A stretch of 9,963 bases of DNA. Source: CAZJPS01 sp964548055 (GTDB taxonomy: Bacteria; Patescibacteriota; Gracilibacteria; Peribacterales; Peribacteraceae). The notes beneath the pieces are model-generated. The model had not been told where the DNA came from. It searched no databases and was given only the letters and a program-made list of their open reading frames with translations. Positions 1 to 6,424 of the stretch are shown piece by piece. The position numbers were made by a program, and so were the translations under genes. Within the stretch, counting starts at the first letter, position 1, and every line of letters starts with the position of its first letter. The stretch covers positions 1 to 9,963 of the forward strand of contig CAZJPS010000044.1 in the NCBI GenBank assembly GCA_964548055.1, in the 5' to 3' direction.

Positions 1-60
1 ATAAAAATTAGAGTAATGGAGTAATAGGGATTGGAATAATGGGATAATTTCGTAAACCAA

Positions 61-95
61 GCATGTCACCCTGAGCTTGTCGAAGGGCGACATGC
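61..95. repeat. REP-like hairpin, copy 1
   Basis: The arms GCATGTC-A-CCCT and AGGG-C-GACATGC pair over 11 of 12 positions, with one A/C mismatch, around the 11-base loop GAGCTTGTCGA. The loop is the exact reverse complement of the loop in copy 2. Confidence 0.8.
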
Positions 96-136
96 GGTCC
101 ATCAAGGATGACAAGGTCGTTCGTTGCAGAGGGACC

Positions 137-171
137 GCGTGCCATGGTTCGACAAGCTCACCATGACACGC
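137..171. repeat. REP-like hairpin, copy 2 (inverted)
   Basis: The arms GCGTG-C-CATGGT and ACCATG-A-CACGC pair over 11 of 12 positions, with the single C/A mismatch one step away from that in copy 1, around the loop TCGACAAGCTC. The stem sequence differs from copy 1 (CCCT/AGGG becomes ATGGT/ACCAT), yet pairing is kept. This points to selection on structure or to an old family of copies. Confidence 0.8.
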
Positions 172-212
172 TACGTTGTCCCATTATTCTATTATTCTAA
201 TGCCTAATACTC

Positions 213-3200
213 TCACACAGCTTTTTCAGCATACTTCTCAATCTCTTCAATTTTATTTTCTAGAATTGTCGACATGGTCACGGTGAGAGGAACGGGAATG
301 AGCTGCTCTCCAATCTTCAGCTGAATCTTTTCTTTACCGGGGAAGGTTTGAAATACGCCTTTGAGGTCGAGGAGGAGTTGGCGGGGAGCGCGAGGGGGGA
401 GAGGGATTGTGTGGACGGAAATTGAAGATGTATCTGGGTTGTTTGTCGAATTTGGCGCGGTGGAGGATGGACTAGGGCTTGGGCTAGGGTTTTTTTCTTG
501 TCCTACCCCTACCCCTATCCCTTTCTGAGAATTTTCTTCTGCCAACCCAACAGCTCTCATCGCTTCCTCCTCCTTCATGCCAGTCACAATCCACCTCCCT
601 AGTGGCCCCAAAAAATCATCTGCTAGTTCCTCCTTGTTTTTTAGTGAGACCGTTTCTCCAGCAATCACGTTTCCTTCTTCGTCTACCATTTCCATTGTTT
701 CCTCGTCGGTTTCTTGTGCAATTCGGGCGCTGAAACCACGTGCTGCTTCTTCTTCATCAAAGAACCCCTCGTCCTTAGCCTTCCGAATCATCGTTGCGAG
801 CGATGCCTTTTTCACGGCTTCCGCCCTCATTTGCAGGGCTCCCCCTCGCATATCCAGCGTGCCTGCAATCACAAGTACAATATCTGGCATTTCCAGAATT
901 GCAGCCACTTCTTGGTACACGCGCGGGAAAAGCGTCACTTCAATTTTTCCGGTAGGATCTTCCAGGCTCACAATTGCCATCGTCTCTCCTTTTTTGGTTG
1001 TGATCTTTTTAATGCCTTCCTCAATGCCCGCGAGCGTAATTTTTTTGCCGGCTTCTTTTTGAGTTAAATTCGCAATCAATTGTGCTTTTTTTCCAATGTA
1101 TTTGCGCAGCCCGGCTAGTGGGTGGCTGCTTACATACATTCCCAATGTCTCTTTTTCCCATCGTAATTTTTCAAGGTTGGTTGCTTTGTCTGTTTCTGGG
1201 AATTCAATTTTGCTCTCGTCCATTCCCCCCTCCATGGATCCAAAAAGGTCAGTTTGAGTGGCCCCCACATCTCCGGCTGCCTTTGAAAAGGCAACGATTT
1301 TTTCGTAGTGTTCAATGATTGTTTTTCGTTCACCAACCGAATCCAGCGCACCACTTTTAGCCAGCGCCTCGAGGGTTTTTTTATTCAGTACTTTACTGGG
1401 AATGCGTTTGGCAAAATCTTCTAGCGTTGCAAAAGGCCCCCCTTGTTCACGTACAGTTATCAACTGCTGTACAGAGCTATCGCCAATTCCTTTGACTGCA
1501 GAAAGCCCAAAGCGAATGGATCCAATGGGGGCATCTTCTGCAGTCGCTTTTTTATCGGGCGGGGGAATGACCGTGAAGTGCCGGAGAGATTCATTAATAT
1601 CTGGCGGCAACACCGAAATATTCATTGCTCGGCATTCCTCTATTTCAATCATCACACGATCTGTTTTTTGTGAATCTCCCGAAAGCAGGGCGGCCATGAA
1701 CTCTGTTGGATAGTGGGCTTTTAGATAGGCCGTTTCAAAGGCGATGCGCGCGTAGCCGGCTGCATGTGATTTGTTGAATCCATATCCAGCGAATGGGGTG
1801 ATAACATCATCAAAAATTTCCTCGGCTAATTTTTTGGAATACCCTTTTGCGGCCGCGCCCTCAATAAATTTTTCTCGTTGAGCCATCAGCTCCTTCATTA
1901 TTTTCTTTCCAATGGCACGCCTCAAAAGATCTGCTTCTCCCAAAGAAAATCCTGCGAATACTTGAGCGATTTGCAGCACTTGTTCTTGGTACACACCAAT
2001 GCCGTAGGTGGGTTCCAAAATTGGGCGCAAGTCATCATGTTGATACTTCACGTCCTCCTGTCCATGCTTGCGTTTGATGTAGCTGGGAATCCATTCCATC
2101 GGTCCTGGACGGTATAAAGAGACCATCGCCGTGATATCTTCAAATTGCGTGGGCTTTAGTTGTTTTAAGTACCTGCGCATTCCTGCTGATTCCAACTGAA
2201 AAACGCCGGTGGTATCTCCCCTCTGTAAAAGCTCATACGTCTTTTTATCATCCAGCGGGAGCTGGGTCATATCGATAGTGCGGCCGTACAGGCGCTGAAT
2301 AATTTCGAGAGTTGTTTGAATGACGGTGAGGTTTGTGAGTCCAAGGAAATCCATTTTAAGAAGGCCCAGTGCTTCAAGGGGCTTTGCCGAAAATTGCGTG
2401 ATGATGATTTGGTCATCTTTGGGGGCACGTTGAAGTGCTGTGTACTCCACGGCCGGTTGTTCACTGATGATCACCCCACACGCGTGGATAGAAACGTGGC
2501 GCGCTTTGCCCTCTAGCTTCAGGGCCGTATCGATAATTTTTCGGTAGGTCTCATTCCCTTCGTACGCCGCTTTCATTTCATCGGTGTCCAATGCTTCCTG
2601 CAGTTTTGTTCCGGGTCTTTCAGGGATTAATTTCGCAAGGCTATTCATTTCGAGGAACGGCACGCCATAGGCGCGGCCCACATCTTTCACGGCGGCTCGT
2701 GCGGCAAGCGTTCCAAACGTACAAATCTGCACTACTCTTTCGCTGCCGTATTTTTGTTTCACGTACTCCAATACTTCATCTCTTCTTGTATCGGCAAAGT
2801 CCAAATCTATATCTGGCATGGAGATGCGTTCTGGATTAAGGAAGCGCTCAAAGAGGAGCCCATGAGGAATGGGGTCTATTCCAGTAATTCCCAGGCAGTA
2901 GCTCACCATTGAGCCAGCCGCAGAGCCACGTCCTGGGCCCACAGTAATGCCCCTTCTTTTTGCTTCGCGCACAAAATCTGCCACGATCAAAAAGTACCCG
3001 GCAAAACCCACTTGCTTGATGATGCTGAGCTCATAGAGCAATCGTTCGTGATGTCCCGGAGGTGCATCCGGGTACCTCTCTTTAAATCCTTTTTCACAGA
3101 GAGCCGTCAGTTCTTCCTCTTCACTTCTTCCTTCTGGAACGGGGAACCGTGGAATTTTATATTTTCCAAACTGGAAACTGAGATTACATCGCTCGGCAAT

Positions 3201-4010
3201 CACGCGCGTATTTTCTAGCGCTTCTGGAATGTGTGCGAATGCCTTCTCCATTTCCTCAAACGGTCGCATGGAGAAATCGGAATCACGCATAGAGAAGCGT
3301 CCGGGGTCTGCTACCTGTGCATTTTTTTGAATACAGAGGAGAACGTCGTGCGCTTCACTGTCTTCTATGCGGCAGTAGTGGCTGTTACATGTTGCAACCA
3401 CCGGCACGCCCAATTCTTTTCCGAGCGCAATCAGCTGTTGATTCACTTCGGCTTGCCCACTCACATTTGGTAAATCCATCAGCTCGAAGTACAAGTTATT
3501 CTCTCCAAAGTATCCGCGATATTCTTCTACCAAGCTCTTCACACGTGCCTTATCTTCCGCAAGCGCTGCCTGAGGAATCGTTCCTCCAATCGGTCCACTG
3601 AGCGCGATCAGTCCCTTTCCATATTTTTGCAGCAGCTCCTTATCTACACGCGGCTTGTAGTACATCCCATCCAGTGCCGCTTCCGTCGCGAGGCATAGGA
3701 GATTATGGAATCCTTCCTGCGTTTCACAGAGGAGAGTAATGGGATAACGCTTCGTATCCACCCCGCTTTCTTTATCTTTCCTACCGCGCGCCGCGATGTA
3801 CGTCTCAATCCCTAAAATCGGTTTGAGGCCAGCTTTTTCGGCTGCTTGATAGAACTCAATCAATCCGTATGTGTAGCCTTTATCGGCGAGCCCCACTGCG
3901 GTTTGCCCCAGTTCCTTCGCCCGATCCACAATTTCGTACACGCTCGGAAGACCCTCTAAAAGAGAGTAGGTGGAGTGGTTGTGGAGATGGACGAAATCGG
4001 AGGGTTTCAC
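213..4010 (-). CDS. dnaE: DNA polymerase III subunit alpha
   Basis: This is the replicative DNA polymerase of the bacterial chromosome, a C-family enzyme acting in the replisome. The 1265 residues show the DnaE1 order. An N-terminal PHP domain (about 6-280) starts with HLHNHSTYS. The polymerase core has GPGRGS (358-363), the catalytic PDIDLDF (Asp400, Asp402) and the third aspartate in KMDFLGL (Asp554). A helix-hairpin-helix region lies near 832-895, a beta-clamp-binding peptide QTDLF at 919-923, and an OB fold at about 989-1070. After it comes a longer C-terminal part with a Gly/Val and Pro/Ser-rich linker (about 1164-1192) and a small terminal domain. The start is GTG at 4010; no Shine-Dalgarno is visible, but the next residues fit the family N-terminus. 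Three expected PHP metal ligands appear replaced (Lys44, Pro140, Asn209). It lies 47 bases downstream of the ClpP-fold gene and may share its transcript. Confidence 0.97.
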   Translation of the reverse strand: MKPSDFVHLHNHSTYSLLEGLPSVYEIVDRAKELGQTAVGLADKGYTYGLIEFYQAAEKAGLKPILGIETYIAARGRKDKESGVDTKRYPITLLCETQEGFHNLLCLATEAALDGMYYKPRVDKELLQKYGKGLIALSGPIGGTIPQAALAEDKARVKSLVEEYRGYFGENNLYFELMDLPNVSGQAEVNQQLIALGKELGVPVVATCNSHYCRIEDSEAHDVLLCIQKNAQVADPGRFSMRDSDFSMRPFEEMEKAFAHIPEALENTRVIAERCNLSFQFGKYKIPRFPVPEGRSEEEELTALCEKGFKERYPDAPPGHHERLLYELSIIKQVGFAGYFLIVADFVREAKRRGITVGPGRGSAAGSMVSYCLGITGIDPIPHGLLFERFLNPERISMPDIDLDFADTRRDEVLEYVKQKYGSERVVQICTFGTLAARAAVKDVGRAYGVPFLEMNSLAKLIPERPGTKLQEALDTDEMKAAYEGNETYRKIIDTALKLEGKARHVSIHACGVIISEQPAVEYTALQRAPKDDQIIITQFSAKPLEALGLLKMDFLGLTNLTVIQTTLEIIQRLYGRTIDMTQLPLDDKKTYELLQRGDTTGVFQLESAGMRRYLKQLKPTQFEDITAMVSLYRPGPMEWIPSYIKRKHGQEDVKYQHDDLRPILEPTYGIGVYQEQVLQIAQVFAGFSLGEADLLRRAIGKKIMKELMAQREKFIEGAAAKGYSKKLAEEIFDDVITPFAGYGFNKSHAAGYARIAFETAYLKAHYPTEFMAALLSGDSQKTDRVMIEIEECRAMNISVLPPDINESLRHFTVIPPPDKKATAEDAPIGSIRFGLSAVKGIGDSSVQQLITVREQGGPFATLEDFAKRIPSKVLNKKTLEALAKSGALDSVGERKTIIEHYEKIVAFSKAAGDVGATQTDLFGSMEGGMDESKIEFPETDKATNLEKLRWEKETLGMYVSSHPLAGLRKYIGKKAQLIANLTQKEAGKKITLAGIEEGIKKITTKKGETMAIVSLEDPTGKIEVTLFPRVYQEVAAILEMPDIVLVIAGTLDMRGGALQMRAEAVKKASLATMIRKAKDEGFFDEEEAARGFSARIAQETDEETMEMVDEEGNVIAGETVSLKNKEELADDFLGPLGRWIVTGMKEEEAMRAVGLAEENSQKGIGVGVGQEKNPSPSPSPSSTAPNSTNNPDTSSISVHTIPLPPRAPRQLLLDLKGVFQTFPGKEKIQLKIGEQLIPVPLTVTMSTILENKIEEIEKYAEKAV
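463..521. repeat. Opposed G-tract simple repeats coding the DnaE linker
   Basis: On the plus strand, 469-489 carries four G-runs (GG, GGG, GGG, GGG) spaced by four to three bases. At 502-521 the plus strand is C-rich (CCTACCCCTACCCCTATCCC), so the minus strand has four G-runs there. A T-run separates the two tracts. They encode the Pro-Ser and Gly-Val repeats of the DnaE linker. Both could form short-tract G-quadruplexes, one on each strand; this is a prediction from sequence only. Confidence 0.5.
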
Positions 4011-4057
4011 GCAGAGAGGATAGCACGTGAGCTGTACTTTTCGTGCATATGTATTAC

Positions 4058-5026
4058 TTATTCGGATGCAAATTTCTTTTCGAATTCATCTAGCTCGTAT
4101 TCATATGATTTTTTGAAAAAATCATAGAGAGTTTCCGTTTCTTTAGCTTGATCCTTACTTAAGCCTGTTAGTACTAGAAACTGTTCGTATAATTTCTTAG
4201 CTCCAAATATGTCTGCAATTCCAAGTTTCGCTAGATCACGTGCTTGTACCACAAGTTCACGGCGTGACTCTAATTGTATTTTAATTATGGAAATGCATTT
4301 TTCAGCATGCTCTGGCTGTAATCGCGCTGTAAAGTACTCAATCATTTCTTCATATTCAGCTTGATGTCGGTCACGCTCTTCTCGTTTTGCTATGTCAGCA
4401 AGTACCGAATCTTTATCAATAAGGCTTTCAAGCCAGTCATCAGTGGGTGTTTCGTTTATTCTGGAGTAATGCATATGTATTCGTGATTCGTAAAACATTT
4501 TGGGTTTCGTTTTCACTTCTGATAGCAAGCTGGCAGCTGCACTTGCTGCTCGAAGCCCGACAAAAGCATGAACATTACCCTGACGCTTTTGTACCGATCG
4601 CGAAAATGCGTTCAAATATTTTAATGTGCGTGTACAGCCTCCATCACTGTCGATTAGCATTACATATGTGAGTGGTTGCACTGTGAATAGGTTGAGAATT
4701 TTTTCTCTTGGATATGTTGGAGGTAAGCTACTTAGTGTTCTTTGGATACGCTCTTTTGTGTTAGTAGATATTTTTTCCTGTGATCCTCGCAAAGGTTCAT
4801 ATGTGTACACACATAGTTGCCCAGTCTCGTATAAATTTTGAAGATTAGTAATTTTTTCTTGGCTGTTATGGAGGAAGCCAGCTTCATGTAAAATGTTTGA
4901 TGGCACGGGAAAAATTTGTTTTGCAGCGTCCACATATAGCACTTTTCCGCAATTTATATTTATTTCATCATCGAACACTCCAATAATTTGCTCAACAGGC
5001 TCTCCTTTGTCCTCAAATGTTTCCAT
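4058..5026 (-). CDS. ClpP-fold (ClpP/crotonase superfamily) serine peptidase-like protein
   Basis: The 322-residue product is not a standard ClpP, but its middle third carries the ClpP-fold landmarks in order. MLIDSDGG (123-130) matches the INSPGG oxyanion strand. GLRAASAAASLL (157-168) aligns with the nucleophile motif GxAASxxAxLL and places the active serine at Ser162. SRIHMHYS (181-188) matches the RIMIHQP histidine motif, with His186 as the catalytic candidate. LAKLGIADIF (265-274) resembles the closing A-x-x-x-GLVD segment; the position of the third triad residue of ClpP appears to hold Glu253. About 110 residues precede the fold, and a highly charged, probably helical stretch (200-265) and a helical tail (275-322) follow; ordinary ClpP is near 200 residues. 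No signal peptide or membrane segment is seen, so a cytoplasmic location is likely. Start ATG 5026, no Shine-Dalgarno. The gene is AT-richer than dnaE by hand counts of sample lines. The substrate is unknown; a phage- or SDH-type Clp-fold protease is an alternative family. Confidence 0.65.
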   Translation of the reverse strand: METFEDKGEPVEQIIGVFDDEININCGKVLYVDAAKQIFPVPSNILHEAGFLHNSQEKITNLQNLYETGQLCVYTYEPLRGSQEKISTNTKERIQRTLSSLPPTYPREKILNLFTVQPLTYVMLIDSDGGCTRTLKYLNAFSRSVQKRQGNVHAFVGLRAASAAASLLSEVKTKPKMFYESRIHMHYSRINETPTDDWLESLIDKDSVLADIAKREERDRHQAEYEEMIEYFTARLQPEHAEKCISIIKIQLESRRELVVQARDLAKLGIADIFGAKKLYEQFLVLTGLSKDQAKETETLYDFFKKSYEYELDEFEKKFASE

Positions 5027-5032
5027 ATTAAT

Positions 5033-5061
5033 AAAATAAATTTATTATTAATACTTGTCAA
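5033..5061 (-). promoter_or_regulatory. Sigma70-like promoter of the ClpP-fold gene
   Basis: Read on the minus strand, a perfect -35 TTGACA (5061-5056) is followed after 17 bases by TATTTT (5038-5033). Only six bases separate this -10 from the ATG at 5026, so the predicted transcript would start at or next to the start codon, that is leaderless or nearly so. This fits the missing Shine-Dalgarno. The -10 is only a moderate match. Confidence 0.5.
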
Positions 5062-5161
5062 TTAAAGCTACTTGTTTCATGAAAGTTATAGGGTGTACAT
5101 TTGTGCACGTCAGGGTACGTTTCACTCCCGTGACCTCCTGTACTTCCATCCCCTCACTGTT

Positions 5162-6019
5162 ATGTTCTCTTTCAACCGCGTACACATTATTGGATACCAA
5201 ACACAGCCTGTCACTGTTCGCCAAACGCCAACTGGCGCGAGTGTAACCGATTTAAACTTAGTTGTTCCCTATAAATTCAAATCCGAATCTGGCGAGATGC
5301 TGGATGGCAAAGGTTTCCACACGGTTACACTGTGGGGGCCGATGTCCGAAGTGGCCGGAAAGTTTTTAAAAGCAGGCGGACAAGTATTTATTTCTGGTCG
5401 TTTGCAAACGGATAGTTGGGAAGATGAAAAAACAGCCGAGAAGAAATCCAAAACGAAAATTGTTGCACTGGATATGATCATGCTTGATCCCAAGGAAGGC
5501 CAGCATTCGGTTGCCCAAGGTAGCAACCTTATTCAGTGCGTGAACCGTGCCGATATCATTGGCAATATCACCCGTGATCCTGAAATGCGCACTACAACCA
5601 GTGGTCAGCAGGTGCTTACGCTAGGTGTTGCTACCAACGAGAGATGGAAAGATCGCCAGACGAATCAGGATAAAGAGCGCACAGAATTCCACAATGTGGT
5701 GGTGTGGGGCGCTCTTGCGGAAGAGGTAAGCCGTACTCTGCACAAAGGCAATAAAGTATTTGTATCGGGACGCGTGCAGACGCGCAGCTGGGAAACCAAA
5801 GATGGTAGCAAGCGCTACACCACAGAAATTATTGCAGAAAATGTATCGCTTCTTGGAGTGCGTCATCCTGCAGTAGTCGATGCGATTCAATCAGATGGCT
5901 CGCCTATGCGTTCCTCTGCTCCAGCTACAAACAATGATATGAATCAGGATGTGGCTCATGCAGAGATACCAAGCCTGAGTTACGCTTCTGAAATCAAGCC
6001 GGAAGATTTACCTTTTTAG
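5162..6019 (+). CDS. ssb: Single-stranded DNA-binding protein with two tandem OB folds
   Basis: SSB coats single-stranded DNA during replication, repair and recombination, and recruits partners through its C-terminal tip. The 285-residue product has two SSB-type OB folds. OB1 is at about 4-109 (NRVHIIGYQTQPVTVRQTP, then FHTVTLWGPMSE and GGQVFISGRLQTDSW). OB2 is at about 124-233 (NRADIIGNITRDPEMRTT, then FHNVVVWGALAEEV and GNKVFVSGRVQTRSW). A flexible tail ends in the acidic peptide EDLPF (281-285), the standard partner-binding tip. Two OB folds in one chain are known from Deinococcus-Thermus SSBs, which work as dimers rather than tetramers; the same is inferred here. OB2 is closer to the usual SSB consensus than OB1. 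The ATG at 5162 is preferred over an in-frame TTG at 5072, which would add 30 residues without family character. No Shine-Dalgarno is visible. It is divergent from the ClpP-fold gene. Confidence 0.93.
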   Translation: MFSFNRVHIIGYQTQPVTVRQTPTGASVTDLNLVVPYKFKSESGEMLDGKGFHTVTLWGPMSEVAGKFLKAGGQVFISGRLQTDSWEDEKTAEKKSKTKIVALDMIMLDPKEGQHSVAQGSNLIQCVNRADIIGNITRDPEMRTTTSGQQVLTLGVATNERWKDRQTNQDKERTEFHNVVVWGALAEEVSRTLHKGNKVFVSGRVQTRSWETKDGSKRYTTEIIAENVSLLGVRHPAVVDAIQSDGSPMRSSAPATNNDMNQDVAHAEIPSLSYASEIKPEDLPF

Positions 6020-6036
6020 TGAGCAAATAGAGAGCG

Positions 6037-6058
6037 CTTTTTAGGAGGGATTAAAAAG
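6037..6058. other. AT-rich hairpin with an AGGAGG-like loop after ssb
   Basis: CTTTTTA (6037-6043) and TAAAAAG (6052-6058) pair perfectly around an eight-base loop, GGAGGGAT. The loop contains a strong Shine-Dalgarno-like purine run, but no start codon lies at the right distance; ATT at 6050-6052 is too close. It might serve as a weak bidirectional terminator between the converging ssb and minus-strand genes. Confidence 0.4.
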
Positions 6059-6116
6059 ATCGTTTCCAGTCTTTCGGGTCATCGCATCATAAGGGGATAC
6101 GTTGCATCAACCGTTT

Positions 6117-6380
6117 TTATCTCTTGGGGTACGGCACATTGTGATTACGTGCCTCAGGAGTTCCAGAATGAGCTTCCATAGCGGCGCGCGTTGCCATGGT
6201 GGAATTGGTCATAATTCCGCCTATGCCAGATTGTACGACCATTCTTTGCACATCAGGGCATGTATTCATTGCATGAAACATTTCAGGGCTTATGCGTGGA
6301 TTGCGATTAAGCATAAAAAAAGGGGGGAATTGCTTTACGTATAACGATACCCTTCCTATTACAACATCAAGGGGTTCCAC
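6117..6380 (-). CDS. Small hypothetical protein (87 aa), uncertain
   Basis: I do not recognise this product. The open frame runs from GTG at 6380 to TAA at 6117, 44 bases downstream of murB on the same strand. The start has AGAGGA five bases upstream, one of the few Shine-Dalgarno-like sites in the window. The protein is rich in methionine and arginine, with the stretch GIGGIMTNSTMATRAAM near the middle, and shows no membrane segment, signal peptide or known motif. An ATG 22 codons further in is an alternative start without a ribosome site. An opposing plus-strand frame (6102-6344, TTG start) covers the same bases but is rich in His, Cys and Arg and looks like its antisense shadow. If neither is real, 6020-6424 is a 405-base gap with only the two hairpins. 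Confidence 0.4.
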   Translation of the reverse strand: MEPLDVVIGRVSLYVKQFPPFFMLNRNPRISPEMFHAMNTCPDVQRMVVQSGIGGIMTNSTMATRAAMEAHSGTPEARNHNVPYPKR

Positions 6381-6394
6381 ACGGATCCTCTATA

Positions 6395-6414
6395 TGTGGC
6401 TTTGCGCAGCCACA
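6395..6414. other. Stem-loop between murB and the small downstream ORF
   Basis: TGTGGCT (6395-6401) pairs perfectly with AGCCACA (6408-6414) around the loop TTGCGC. No good U-run follows on either strand, so it is not a typical intrinsic terminator. It sits directly after the murB stop codon and just before the candidate ribosome site of the small ORF, so it could be a processing site, a weak terminator or a translational element. Confidence 0.5.
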
Positions 6415-6424
6415 AAATTGTGAT

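Larger units (their letters stand above)
11..212. repeat. Nested inverted repeat, REP/MITE-like element downstream of dnaE
   Basis: The element has three layers. Outer arms 11-47 and 176-212 are imperfect inverted copies of each other; the inner part GAATAATGGGA is identical and both outer ends read GAGTA. Inside lie two hairpins, 61-95 and 137-171, in opposite orientation and joined by a short GGTCC/GGACC pairing (96-100 with 132-136). The outer arm ends directly at the dnaE stop codon (TGA read on the minus strand, 213-215). The hairpin loops carry the TGAGCTTGTCGAA core that is known as a dispersed palindromic repeat in many bacteria. No transposase is encoded here. It may act as a transcription terminator or mRNA 3'-end stabiliser for dnaE, or be a non-autonomous mobile element; the sequence does not decide between these. 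Confidence 0.75.

Noticed and set aside
1..212. CRISPR array
   Set aside because: The repeats are inverted pairs, only two copies, with no regular spacers and no cas genes.
213..4010. Many long plus-strand frames across dnaE (for example 577-1062, 1315-1713)
   Set aside because: They lie antisense to a strongly conserved gene, contain no recognisable motifs and are best explained as shadows.
5130..5140. ACCTCCT before ssb, resembling the 3' end of 16S rRNA
   Set aside because: It is the anti-SD sense rather than an SD, only a few bases long, and no rRNA sequence surrounds it; chance is enough.
5072..5161. N-terminal extension of ssb from a TTG codon
   Set aside because: The added 30 residues have no SSB character and no ribosome site; the ATG at 5162 begins where the OB fold starts in the family.
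6102..6344. Plus-strand 80-residue frame after ssb with an AAGGGG-like site before a TTG
   Set aside because: The composition (many His, Cys, Arg) is typical of an antisense shadow, and the opposing minus-strand frame has a better start and gene context.
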